The notes beneath the pieces were generated by a model. It was not told the DNA's origin. It made no database searches and saw only the letters and a list, made by a program, of their open reading frames with translations. Shown in pieces: positions 44,514 to 53,041 of a stretch of DNA of 64,000 nt. Made by a program: the position numbers and the translations under genes. This stretch comes from Maribacter aestuarii (GTDB lineage Bacteria; Bacteroidota; Bacteroidia; Flavobacteriales; Flavobacteriaceae), in contig NZ_CP107031.2 of NCBI RefSeq assembly GCF_027474845.2, positions 1,006,501 through 1,070,500 of the forward strand. The letters run 5' to 3'. Every line of letters starts with the position of its first letter. The first letter of the stretch is position 1.

Positions 44514-44525
44514 TGATAAAAATCA
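44514..44525. promoter_or_regulatory. TGAY-N4-RTCA box between TerB-like gene and histidine kinase
   Basis: TGATAAAAATCA. On the minus strand TATTTTTA (44490-44483) follows at 23 nt, serving the TerB-like gene. Toward the kinase a perfect TATATTTG (44538-44545) lies only 12 nt away and 4 nt before the kinase ATG, so the box might repress the kinase instead (autoregulation) or be irrelevant to it. Confidence 0.68.
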
Positions 44526-44549
44526 GTATGGAATCTTTATATTTGATTT

Positions 44550-46064
44550 ATGCGGGTTTTTCAGAAAAACAGTAACATATTTAATCTTCTTTCTGAGGGT
44601 GTTTCCGAAGGTATTATAGTAGTGAACACAGAACAGGTAATCGTGGCCACCAATACTTCAGCAGAAGAAATGTTCGGGTATAAAAAAGATGAGCTCATGG
44701 GAAAACCCTTGGATACGCTCATCCCGAAAAGATATCACAAAAAGCACGACACCCATGTGGAACATTTTATTGCAAAAAGTGGGAAAAGACAAATGGGGCA
44801 TGGTCGCGATTTGTATGGCGTTCGCAAAAACGGTCACGAATTTCCGGTTGAAGCAGGTCTGAATCCTTTTGAACTTTACGGGGCAACTTATGTAATGGCT
44901 TTAATAATAGACATTACGGAGCGTAAAATAAAGGAAAAAGAACTCAGTCACTGGGCTCGAATTTTTGACGACTCATTGAATGAAATCTATGTGTTTGATG
45001 CAAAAACTTTCAAATTCACCCATGTAAACAAAGAAGCGCAAAGAAACATAGGGTTTACTATTGACGAATTGGTGATGATGACCCCAGTAGATATCAAACC
45101 GGAATTTAACGAACCTAAATTTCAGGAATTACTAATGCCCATATTAGAAGAAAAGACCGGCAAAGTAAAATTTGAGACAACACACGGTAGAAAAGATGGA
45201 TCTTCTTATCCCGTAGAAGTACATTTACAACTATCGGCCATGGGAGAAAAGGAGGTTTTTGTTGCTATAATATTAGATATAACAGAACGAAAAAATTACA
45301 CCGAAAAACTTGAAAAAACGGTACTCGAGCGTACCAAACAATTGACAGATGCATTAGCAAAGGAAAAAGAATTGAACGAATTGAAGACTCGTTTCCTTTC
45401 CTTAGTATCGCACGAGTTCAAAACACCTTTAAGTAGTATTCTAACATCTATAACCTTACTTGGAAAATATACGCAGACGGAACAACAAGAAAAGCGGGAC
45501 AAACATGTAACTACAATTAAAAATAAAGTCAAATATCTAGATGCAATTCTTAACGATTTTCTTTCGGTAGAACGTTTGGAGTCCGGTAAGGTACAGTATA
45601 AGATAGAACATTTTCCACTTAGTAAAGTCATTAACGAAGTAGTTTACGATGCCAATATGCTGCTTAAAGAAGGACAGAAAATCCAGTATCCTGAGAATAT
45701 AGATGATATAATTTTAGAGTTTGATGAAAAAACCTTGGAATTGGCGCTGTCCAACCTGGTACACAACGCTATTAAATATTCCCCTGAAGATTCGATAATC
45801 GATTTACAGGTAGAAACAGGAGATGACGGATTACTTTTGAAAATAATAGATACGGGAATGGGCATCCCCAAACAGGAACAGAAACATATTTTCAATCGCT
45901 ATTTCAGGGCCAAGAATGCCTTATTGACCCAAGGGACGGGTATTGGCCTTAATATTGCGAAGCAACACCTAGAGAACTTAGGCGCCAGTCTTAACTTCTC
46001 TAGCATAGAGAACAAAGGGTCCACATTTACCGTACTAATTCCAAAAAAAATTAATATCACCTAG
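44550..46064 (+). CDS. Soluble FixL-like PAS-PAS histidine kinase
   Basis: 504 aa without membrane segments. PAS 1 (about 10-130) has the FixL-type signature: LIPKRYHKKHDTHVEHF with His66 aligned to the haem-ligating His of FixL, and GHGRD aligned to its distal Arg region. PAS 2 spans about 135-245, then a coiled coil, HisKA with SHEFKTP (phospho-acceptor His288), and an ATPase domain with N-box (LVHNAIKY), DTGMGIP and GTGIGLNIA. It is a cytosolic sensor, plausibly of oxygen or redox. The receiver-CRP fusion gene follows after 91 nt and is the likely partner. Haem binding is inferred. Confidence 0.85.
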   Translation: MRVFQKNSNIFNLLSEGVSEGIIVVNTEQVIVATNTSAEEMFGYKKDELMGKPLDTLIPKRYHKKHDTHVEHFIAKSGKRQMGHGRDLYGVRKNGHEFPVEAGLNPFELYGATYVMALIIDITERKIKEKELSHWARIFDDSLNEIYVFDAKTFKFTHVNKEAQRNIGFTIDELVMMTPVDIKPEFNEPKFQELLMPILEEKTGKVKFETTHGRKDGSSYPVEVHLQLSAMGEKEVFVAIILDITERKNYTEKLEKTVLERTKQLTDALAKEKELNELKTRFLSLVSHEFKTPLSSILTSITLLGKYTQTEQQEKRDKHVTTIKNKVKYLDAILNDFLSVERLESGKVQYKIEHFPLSKVINEVVYDANMLLKEGQKIQYPENIDDIILEFDEKTLELALSNLVHNAIKYSPEDSIIDLQVETGDDGLLLKIIDTGMGIPKQEQKHIFNRYFRAKNALLTQGTGIGLNIAKQHLENLGASLNFSSIENKGSTFTVLIPKKINIT

Positions 46065-46155
46065 AAATGAAAGGAGCCATTACGATATTTATAACTTACT
46101 TAACTATTCAATGGCGAATTACATCTGACACCAAAGAAATAATTAAAGCCAGCAG

Positions 46156-47208
46156 ATGAAAACAATTTTATTAATCGAAGACGATAAAGCTTTACGCGAG
46201 AATACCGAGGAGCTTCTGGAACTTTCAGGTTATTCTGTTCTAACCGCGCCTAATGGTAAAATTGGTATAGAATTGGTCAAACAAAATTTACCGGATATTA
46301 TCGTTTGTGACATTATGATGCCGGTTATAGATGGATACGGAGTTTTAGAAAACCTATCCGCCGACGAAAAAACAAAACAAATTCCATTTATCTTCCTATC
46401 CGCGAAAACGGAGCATAAAGAAATACGAAAAGGCATGGACTTGGGTGCGGACGATTACCTAACCAAACCTTTTGAAGAAGAAGACCTTATTAGTGCCATA
46501 GAAAGCCGTTTGGCAAAGGCGGAACTTATGAACCGTATGCTCGATAAAACGTCAAGCGACCATGGTGTTTCACAGGATGAGATGCGCACTTTACACGAAT
46601 TAAAGAATTTTTTTGACGATAACGGCGAAGTTGTTCATTTTGACCAAGGGGAACTAATTTACCAAGAAGGTTCGCGCTCCAATCAAATTTATCTCATTCT
46701 AAAGGGACTTGTAAAGTGCCATAGTATGGATGCGGATGGTAAGGAACTGATTACCTCATTATTCCGAGCGGATGATTTTTTAGGTTTTACTTCTTTTTTA
46801 AATAATATTCCCTACCAAGAATCTGCAACGGCGATGGAACCAGTGGACTTAGCCGGTATTTCCAAAGAGCGTCTAACGGAAATCTTAAAAAAAAATAAGA
46901 ATATCTCCTTGGAACTCATGGAACTATTAACAGAGAATATAAGTGTTATCAAAGCACAGCTACTCCAAATGGCTTATAGCTCTGTCCGTAAGAAAACGGC
47001 ACAAACACTATTGCAGTTTGCCGAGATAATGAATACCAATCCAGAAGAACCCATCAAGATATCACGCAATGACTTAGCAAGTGTTGCCGGTATTGCTACG
47101 GAAAGTCTCATACGCACCCTTTCTGGTTTTAAAAAGGAAGGGCTCATAGCCATCGAAGGCCGAAATATTCGGATTAAGGAATTAAAAGCATTACAGTATG
47201 TAAATTAA
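46156..47208 (+). CDS. Receiver-CRP/FNR fusion response regulator
   Basis: 350 aa: receiver domain (1-120, phospho-Asp52 in VCDIMMP, Lys near 104 in YLTKPF), linker, a cyclic-nucleotide-binding-like beta-roll (about 150-255) and a CRP-type winged helix (about 280-340). The recognition helix ATESLIRTLSGFKK aligns with TVETISRLLGRFQK of FNR, keeping the Glu and Arg that read TGA. Single-protein fusion of FixJ-like and FixK-like functions. It is the best candidate for binding TGAY-N4-RTCA. No box was seen in its own upstream region. Confidence 0.88.
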   Translation: MKTILLIEDDKALRENTEELLELSGYSVLTAPNGKIGIELVKQNLPDIIVCDIMMPVIDGYGVLENLSADEKTKQIPFIFLSAKTEHKEIRKGMDLGADDYLTKPFEEEDLISAIESRLAKAELMNRMLDKTSSDHGVSQDEMRTLHELKNFFDDNGEVVHFDQGELIYQEGSRSNQIYLILKGLVKCHSMDADGKELITSLFRADDFLGFTSFLNNIPYQESATAMEPVDLAGISKERLTEILKKNKNISLELMELLTENISVIKAQLLQMAYSSVRKKTAQTLLQFAEIMNTNPEEPIKISRNDLASVAGIATESLIRTLSGFKKEGLIAIEGRNIRIKELKALQYVN

Positions 47209-47244
47209 GTGCTTTGATTCCTCCAAAAGAAAAAAGGACCGAAC

Positions 47245-47256
47245 TGATATTTATCA
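47245..47256 (+). promoter_or_regulatory. TGAY-N4-RTCA box before USP 2
   Basis: TGATATTTATCA; perfect TACATTTG (47280-47287) at 23 nt. It lies 36 nt after the stop of the receiver-CRP regulator gene. Confidence 0.78.
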
Positions 47257-47304
47257 TGTATTGAAGTTATTCACAACCCTACATTTGCGTACCAAGCCAT
47301 GTGA

Positions 47305-48141
47305 ATGAAGCACATATTAATACCCACAGATTTTTCAGATAATTCCTGGAATGCGTTAGCATATGCCATCGAGTTATTTAAGAAAGAGTCATGTTCCTTC
47401 TATATTTTGCATATTGGCGATTTAAAAGAATCTGAAGTGGAAAGTAATTCTTTTGCATTTCCCGTTAAAAAAATAAATGCTTCTATAAGAGAAAGATTGA
47501 CCTTGCTTTCCAAACGAATTAAAGAATTGCCTGTAAAGGAAAACCATCATTTTATTGCGCTCCAGGAATACGGTAATTTTATCTCTATTATTCGTAAAAC
47601 CGTAGAAGAGAAAAAAATAGATCTCATAGTAATGGGAACCAAAGGCGCATCGGGCCTTAAGGCGGTAATTGTGGGTAGTAATACTGGGGATGTTATTACC
47701 AAAGTTCTCTGCAATGTTTTGGTAATACCTGAAAACGCAACGATTAAAACGCCTCAAAAAATTGCCTTTCCAACAGATTATAACCTGTTTTACACGTATC
47801 CAATTTTAAAAACCTTAACTGAACTAATACGGATTTCACATGCCGATTTACAGGTCTTGAACGTAACGCAAGGTACAACGTCGCTTACTGCGGCCCAAGC
47901 AACAAATAGGACCTATTTGAAAGATTATTTGGAGGAAACCTTGCCTAATTCCCACAGTTTCCATAGTGTAGCAGACGGAAATATTAAGTCGGCTATCGTG
48001 AATTTTGTAGCAGATAACCGCATTGAAATGCTAACCATGGTAGCTAAGAACCTTAATTTTTTTCAACAGCTGCTGTTCGATACTTCAATCGAAAAATTAA
48101 GCTTTCATACCACCGTTCCGCTGTTAGTACTTCATGAATAA
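47305..48141 (+). CDS. Tandem-domain universal stress protein (USP 2)
   Basis: 278 aa. The N-terminal UspA domain starts ILIPTDFSDNSWNALAYA and has the motif VMGTKGASGLKAVIVGSNT (ATP-binding type). The C-terminal domain is degenerate and ends in TTVPLLVLHE. Its own promoter follows a box. It is the closest USP to the regulator gene. Confidence 0.9.
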   Translation: MKHILIPTDFSDNSWNALAYAIELFKKESCSFYILHIGDLKESEVESNSFAFPVKKINASIRERLTLLSKRIKELPVKENHHFIALQEYGNFISIIRKTVEEKKIDLIVMGTKGASGLKAVIVGSNTGDVITKVLCNVLVIPENATIKTPQKIAFPTDYNLFYTYPILKTLTELIRISHADLQVLNVTQGTTSLTAAQATNRTYLKDYLEETLPNSHSFHSVADGNIKSAIVNFVADNRIEMLTMVAKNLNFFQQLLFDTSIEKLSFHTTVPLLVLHE

Positions 48142-48157
48142 CCGAGTATCATTGAAC

Positions 48158-48169
48158 TGACCAAAATCA
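48158..48169 (+). promoter_or_regulatory. TGAY-N4-RTCA box before USP 3
   Basis: TGACCAAAATCA; TACTTTTA (48193-48200) at 23 nt. Confidence 0.75.
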
Positions 48170-48223
48170 TAGTTTATATGTCCTCTCGCGGCTACTTTTA
48201 CAGAAATAGTAAAAGCAAGACCG

Positions 48224-49075
48224 ATGAAAAGAATCTTGATTCCCACTGATTTCTCTCCAAACTCAAAAAATGCAATTCGGTATGCGCTGGACCTATTTCA
48301 AGATACTTCTTGTCAATTTTATATCCTTCACGTTAATGTAGAAGGTTCGGATTTTGTAGAAAAACCGGCTTATGAGCTCGGAACCAATGTATTGGTAAAA
48401 AAAGAACACAAGTCCATCAATAAAAAGATCAAGGATCTGGAAAAATTTATATCGTCGATTTCATCAAAAAGAAAGCATCATAATTTTACGACGATTCGTG
48501 AATACGGCACCTTTCTAAACTCAATTCGAAAACAAATTCTAGAAAAGCAAATAGACCTCATCGTCATGGGGACGCATGGCGCATCGGAATTGAAAGAGTT
48601 TTTTACGGGAACCCGCTCCGGGGATGTAATAACTAAAGTAGAGGCCGATGTCTTGGTCATTCCGGACAAAGCAAAGTATGAAGGATTTGAAAAATTGGTA
48701 TTCCCTATTGACTTTGAAATTACCTACAACGATACCATCTTAAAAAAAGCAGCAAACTTGATAAGCTCGCAAAAAACCCAGATTAAGCTTTTATATGTAA
48801 CCAAGTCACATATCCCACTTTTCGAGGAAATTGAGCAGCGGCAAAAGTCATTGGTAGAGCGACTATCAAAACTTTTGCCAAACCCCATTAGCTTTCAAAG
48901 GGTCGCATCCAGAAAAATAGAAGATGGGGTTCGGATTTTTGCCGAAAGTATAAATGCAGATCTAATCATAATGATATCAAAGGACTATGGTCTTTTTCAA
49001 AAGTGGTTCTTGGACACCGCTGTAGAAGAAGTAAGTTTTGAAACGAGCATTCCACTTTTATCGCTTCAAGGATGA
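48224..49075 (+). CDS. Tandem-domain universal stress protein (USP 3)
   Basis: 283 aa. The first domain has ILIPTDFSPNSKNAIRYA and the motif VMGTHGASELKEFFTGTRSGDVI, in which GTRS replaces GSNT. The C-terminal domain lacks a nucleotide motif and ends in TSIPLLSLQ. Monocistronic, with its own box. Confidence 0.9.
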   Translation: MKRILIPTDFSPNSKNAIRYALDLFQDTSCQFYILHVNVEGSDFVEKPAYELGTNVLVKKEHKSINKKIKDLEKFISSISSKRKHHNFTTIREYGTFLNSIRKQILEKQIDLIVMGTHGASELKEFFTGTRSGDVITKVEADVLVIPDKAKYEGFEKLVFPIDFEITYNDTILKKAANLISSQKTQIKLLYVTKSHIPLFEEIEQRQKSLVERLSKLLPNPISFQRVASRKIEDGVRIFAESINADLIIMISKDYGLFQKWFLDTAVEEVSFETSIPLLSLQG

Positions 49076-49111
49076 CAAAAATTTATTCAACCACATATAC
49101 GCCACACCTGA

Positions 49112-49123
49112 TGATATATATCA
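49112..49123 (+). promoter_or_regulatory. TGAY-N4-RTCA box before USP 4-7 operon
   Basis: TGATATATATCA; TATTTTTA (49147-49154) at 23 nt. It drives an operon of four USP genes. Confidence 0.76.
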
Positions 49124-49174
49124 TAGCTAATAACATCTAATGGCGATATTTTTAATACGTCACAAACGCATACT

Positions 49175-50020
49175 ATGAAAAACATACTAATTCCAACAGA
49201 TTTTTCACCTAACGCTATGCATGCCATTGCATATGCATTACAACTCTATAAATGTGAACGGGCTACCATTTATTTTTTACATGCATATGCCGATGAGGTC
49301 TACGGACCATTCAAGAAAAACGGAGGAAAATCTTTTGAAGAGCAAAAAGTAAACATTAAAAAAAATGTAGATGAATCTCTAAAAAAGTTGGTAGATAAAC
49401 TTACCAAAAAGTACCACAACCCAAAACATAAATTTGAAACTATTAGCGCTTTTGAGTCCTTAGTAGATGCAGTAAACGATTTTTCTAACCAGATTAATGT
49501 GGATCTTATCATTATGGGTACCCAGGGTCAAACTGCGAATAAGAAAATCACATTTGGCAGTCATACCGTACAAGTTTTTAAATATGTGTCTTGCCCAGTA
49601 TTGGCCATTCCAGAGGATTATGAATACCAACAACCAAAAAAGATTGTTTTTCCAACAGACTACTTATTGCCTTATAAAAGAAGGGAATTAAAACTTTTAA
49701 ACACCCTGGCAGCTGAATTCAAATCAGAGATTCACTGCCTTTATATTTCAGATTTTGAGAACCTTAGTCATAGACAATTGGACAATAAACGTTTCTTACA
49801 GGAATCATTGCCAGACGCCTACCTGTATTTTAAACGGACCCCTGTAAAGAATAAAGGAGAGGCCATTACGGAATTTATTACTGAAAACGATATGGACCTT
49901 CTTGTAATGGTTAATGCAAGACATTCCTTCCTGGAGGACATGTTGTACCGGTCAACGGTAGATGAAATAGGATTACACCCTAAAATTCCATTTTTGGTAA
50001 TGCAGAACCTTCCCAGATAA
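49175..50020 (+). CDS. Tandem-domain universal stress protein (USP 4)
   Basis: 281 aa. ILIPTDFSPNAMHAIAYA opens the first domain; its ATP-type motif is IMGTQGQTANKKITFGSHT. The second domain is degenerate, ending HPKIPFLVMQN. First gene of a four-USP operon with gaps of 10 nt, an overlap, and 30 nt. Confidence 0.9.
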   Translation: MKNILIPTDFSPNAMHAIAYALQLYKCERATIYFLHAYADEVYGPFKKNGGKSFEEQKVNIKKNVDESLKKLVDKLTKKYHNPKHKFETISAFESLVDAVNDFSNQINVDLIIMGTQGQTANKKITFGSHTVQVFKYVSCPVLAIPEDYEYQQPKKIVFPTDYLLPYKRRELKLLNTLAAEFKSEIHCLYISDFENLSHRQLDNKRFLQESLPDAYLYFKRTPVKNKGEAITEFITENDMDLLVMVNARHSFLEDMLYRSTVDEIGLHPKIPFLVMQNLPR

Positions 50021-50030
50021 TTATAACGCG

Positions 50031-50900
50031 ATGAAAACGAAAAAGATATTACTACCCACAGATTTTTCAGATAATGCCTGGAACGCAATTACATATGCCT
50101 TAGAATTTTTTAAAAGTGAAGTATGTAAATTTTATGTACTACATACCTACACGCCTACTTTTTACCGCTTGGATTATATGTTGGGTGGCCCAACCTACAG
50201 TGCCCTTCCAGATATGGGCGTAGATGTTGCACAGGCAGGTCTGGAAAAAACCATGATCAATATCAACCTGAAATTTAAAAATCCTAAACATAAATTCGAG
50301 ACCCTTTCAGCTTTTAACACCTTAACCAATGAAGTCATGGAGCTTACCGCAACCAAGGATTTTGACATGATCGTTATGGGAACCCAAGGTGCTACGGGTG
50401 CCAAAGAAATATTTTTAGGTACAAATACCGTTCATATCATCAGAAAATCCAAAATCCCCGTGTTGGCCGTTCCTGCCGGGTCTAAATTCCGTGGAATCAA
50501 GTCTGTTGTATTTGCTACGGACTATGCTAAATCCTATAAAGAGAAGGACCTGCAAGTTTTATCCAATCTTCTTAGCGCCCAAAAAGCAAAATTGACCGTT
50601 TTGTACATAAAGGAAGACTATGATTTAGCCGATGAACAGCAGATGAATAAAGAGATGCTGGTTCGTTATTTTAAAAAATTCAAACCCCTGTTTGTGGAGG
50701 AAAGGGGGAAATTGATGCCCCATGCCGTCCACGAATATATAGCGGAACATGAAAATGAACTTTTAGTGATGATGAAAAGAAAGCATAGTTTTTTTGAGCG
50801 ACTGCTGATTCAACAGAATACAGACGCCATAGGTTTTCACACTACTGTTCCCTTTTTGGCCATCCCGGAAATGCTTGATACTAAAACTACCAAACCATGA
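50031..50900 (+). CDS. Tandem-domain universal stress protein (USP 5)
   Basis: 289 aa. ILLPTDFSDNAWNAITYA, then the motif VMGTQGATGAKEIFLGTNTVHII, and a degenerate second domain ending TTVPFLAIPE. The first domain resembles USP 9 more than its operon neighbours, including the insertion YTPTFYRLDYMLGGPTY matched by YTPPIYHTEYLVGSPGQ, which suggests that these two are sister copies. Confidence 0.9.
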   Translation: MKTKKILLPTDFSDNAWNAITYALEFFKSEVCKFYVLHTYTPTFYRLDYMLGGPTYSALPDMGVDVAQAGLEKTMININLKFKNPKHKFETLSAFNTLTNEVMELTATKDFDMIVMGTQGATGAKEIFLGTNTVHIIRKSKIPVLAVPAGSKFRGIKSVVFATDYAKSYKEKDLQVLSNLLSAQKAKLTVLYIKEDYDLADEQQMNKEMLVRYFKKFKPLFVEERGKLMPHAVHEYIAEHENELLVMMKRKHSFFERLLIQQNTDAIGFHTTVPFLAIPEMLDTKTTKP

Positions 50901-51739
50901 AAAATATCGTAGTCCCAATTGATTTTTCCGACAACGCTTGGAATGCCATTTTTACGGCGGTAAAATTGTATGCCGATGTAGAATGCAAATTTTATCTCTT
51001 GCACGCGTACACACCAAAAACCTTAAACCTGTTGAGTAGTAAAAGCCAACAAAGACTGGGAGTAATCTATAATTCTTTGTCAGAATACTCTACACAGGAA
51101 CTTCAGAAGGTGATGGACTATATGAGGGAGCATCATCAAAACCCAAAGCATAGTTTTGAGCCTGTTTCAAAATCGGATACCGTAGAAGAAGCGGTAGCAC
51201 AATTTATTGCGGAAAAAGATATTCATTTAGTCTGTATGGGCACTAAAGGAGCAACTGGATCTAACCAGGTTTTTATGGGAAGTAATACAGTAAAGGTGTT
51301 GAAAAAAATAAAGGACTGTCCCATTTTGGCCGTACCGGACGACTATAATTTTCAATCGCTAAAATCATTGGCTTTCCCGACCGATTTTTCAAAAAAATAC
51401 GAAAAACACCAACTACTGCCTTTGATAGAATTGGCATCGCTCTGGAAAACCAAAATTCAAATCGTTCACGTAGCAGTAGAGTTTGCGTTGAACGATCAAC
51501 AAATCATTCATCAGAATCTATTAAAAGGGCGTTTGGCGGATTTGGAAGTAACCTTCGTTAATATCGACTTTGAGGCTAACATAGCCCATACCCTTGAAAA
51601 GTTCATAGAAAAAACAGAGGTACAAATGATGGTCATGATACGATACCATCATACATTCTGGGAAAAATTTATAGGAGAACCAGTGGTCAAAAAAATGACA
51701 TTTCATACCGAGGTACCTTTATTGGTTTTACCCGAATAA
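50897..51739 (+). CDS. Tandem-domain universal stress protein (USP 6)
   Basis: 280 aa. The ATG overlaps the stop of USP 5, so translation is coupled. First domain IVVPIDFSDNAWNAIFTA with CMGTKGATGSNQVFMGSNTVKVL; second domain degenerate, ending TEVPLLVLPE. Role as for the family: nucleotide-binding stress protein in the cytosol. Confidence 0.9.
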   Translation: MKNIVVPIDFSDNAWNAIFTAVKLYADVECKFYLLHAYTPKTLNLLSSKSQQRLGVIYNSLSEYSTQELQKVMDYMREHHQNPKHSFEPVSKSDTVEEAVAQFIAEKDIHLVCMGTKGATGSNQVFMGSNTVKVLKKIKDCPILAVPDDYNFQSLKSLAFPTDFSKKYEKHQLLPLIELASLWKTKIQIVHVAVEFALNDQQIIHQNLLKGRLADLEVTFVNIDFEANIAHTLEKFIEKTEVQMMVMIRYHHTFWEKFIGEPVVKKMTFHTEVPLLVLPE

Positions 51740-51769
51740 TAGGATTAATTAAATTTAATTTTAGAAATC

Positions 51770-52630
51770 ATGAAATCGAAGCATATACTTTTACCTACAG
51801 ATTTTTCGGTAAACGCGAAAAATGCCATTGATTATGCCACACATCTCTTTGAGAAGGAAGAATGTATTTTTTATGTCTTAAATTCCTTTGAAGTTGGAGC
51901 ATCGGGGTTGAGTAGCACCATGGGTAAGGCAAAGAACACACGTTTGTACCGTGCTGTAAAAGAGGAATCCGAACGAAGCCTCAAGAGGTTGTTGAAAGAA
52001 TTAAAATCCGAAAACAAGAATCGCTTGCACGAATTTAAAGGCCTGAGCATTGGAGACTCCTTATTAAATGCGTTGGGAAAAACTTTTATCGACAATAACG
52101 GGAACTATATTTTTATGGGCACCAAGGGTTCATCAGCGGTAAAAGAGGTTTTCATGGGAAGTAATACGGTAAGCGTCATAAAAAATCTCGATTTCTGCCC
52201 CATTGTGGCCGTTCCCGAGAATTACCATTTTGAAATTCCAGAAGAGCTAGTTTTTGCAACTAATTTTGAACATGTATACGCGGAGGCAGAACTAAATCCG
52301 CTGATAGATTTAGCGAAATTATGGGATTGTGAAATTATCATTCTTCATGTGGATATGGGCAAAAAGTTGTCACAACAACAAGAGACCAGTAAGAATATTT
52401 TGACCAAACGTTTGGAAGGTATACCGTACCAGTTTGTAGAGGTCAAAGGAGAATCAAAGATTTCGAATGCCATCCAATCCTATACGGCTAAAAATGAGAA
52501 AGTTCATTTGATAGCCATGGTGAACTATTGGCACAGCTTTTTTGAGCGATTAACCAGGGAGAACGTGATTAATAGAATTGCCTTTTCTACTGAAGTTCCT
52601 TTCCTGGTAATTCCCCTTATTGACCGCTAA
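51770..52630 (+). CDS. Tandem-domain universal stress protein (USP 7)
   Basis: 286 aa. ILLPTDFSVNAKNAIDYA, then FMGTKGSSAVKEVFMGSNTVSVI and a degenerate second domain ending TEVPFLVIP. Last USP of the operon. The 3' end overlaps in antisense with the small HMA-like gene at 52550-52924 by about 80 nt. Confidence 0.9.
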   Translation: MKSKHILLPTDFSVNAKNAIDYATHLFEKEECIFYVLNSFEVGASGLSSTMGKAKNTRLYRAVKEESERSLKRLLKELKSENKNRLHEFKGLSIGDSLLNALGKTFIDNNGNYIFMGTKGSSAVKEVFMGSNTVSVIKNLDFCPIVAVPENYHFEIPEELVFATNFEHVYAEAELNPLIDLAKLWDCEIIILHVDMGKKLSQQQETSKNILTKRLEGIPYQFVEVKGESKISNAIQSYTAKNEKVHLIAMVNYWHSFFERLTRENVINRIAFSTEVPFLVIPLIDR

Positions 52631-52924
52631 AGAAATAAGGCTTCCTTTCTTTACCGATAAAAAAAAGATAGTGGGAGGGTTACCTGCTCTATGTACAGCA
52701 TTGTTAGTTGTTTCATCATCACACTGCTGTACAGGGAATCCAATGCGAGACAGTTCCTTTTTTACCTTATCCAAGGCCAACTGACCGTTACAAAGAAAAT
52801 GAAGAATACCGCGTTCCACATCAATATCAAGAATCCGAATATCCAAAATACGATTCAGGTTTCTAATAATTACGGGCTTACAGGATTCGGAGTCTAAATT
52901 TTTAAGAGTGGCGTGGGCTTTCAT
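52550..52924 (-). CDS. Small HMA-like (heavy-metal-associated fold) protein
   Basis: 124 aa from ATG 52924 (MKAHATLKNLDSESCKPVIIRNL). Residues 1-75 suggest a ferredoxin-like HMA fold with a single Cys (SESCKP) and LALDKVKKELSRIGFPV, the usual last helix. The final 50 residues look unlike the family and run antisense into USP 7. A real end near residue 80 would need a frameshift, or the tail may be unselected read-through. Promoter TATTTTGC, 23 nt from the box at 52980, supports expression. Confidence 0.6.
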   Translation of the reverse strand: MKAHATLKNLDSESCKPVIIRNLNRILDIRILDIDVERGILHFLCNGQLALDKVKKELSRIGFPVQQCDDETTNNAVHRAGNPPTIFFLSVKKGSLISLAVNKGNYQERNFSRKGNSINHVLPG

Positions 52925-52979
52925 AGTGTATATCTTTTGGGTTAACATGCAAAATAATAACAGGTACTAACATCTAAAA

Positions 52980-52991
52980 TGATATTAATCA
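52980..52991. promoter_or_regulatory. TGAY-N4-RTCA box, divergent (HMA-like / ROK kinase)
   Basis: TGATATTAATCA. TTTATTTG (53015-53022) lies 23 nt to the right and TATTTTGC (minus, 52956-52949) 23 nt to the left. Confidence 0.74.
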
Positions 52992-53041
52992 GTTGAAAGA
53001 AACTTTATGTTTTTTTTATTTGTACATGAATGTAAAAAGTT

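Noticed and set aside
44538..44545. TATATTTG as the kinase promoter activated by the box at 44514
   Set aside because: The match is perfect but only 12 nt from the box and 4 nt before the ATG, so activator geometry is absent; kept as a possible repressed or leaderless promoter only.
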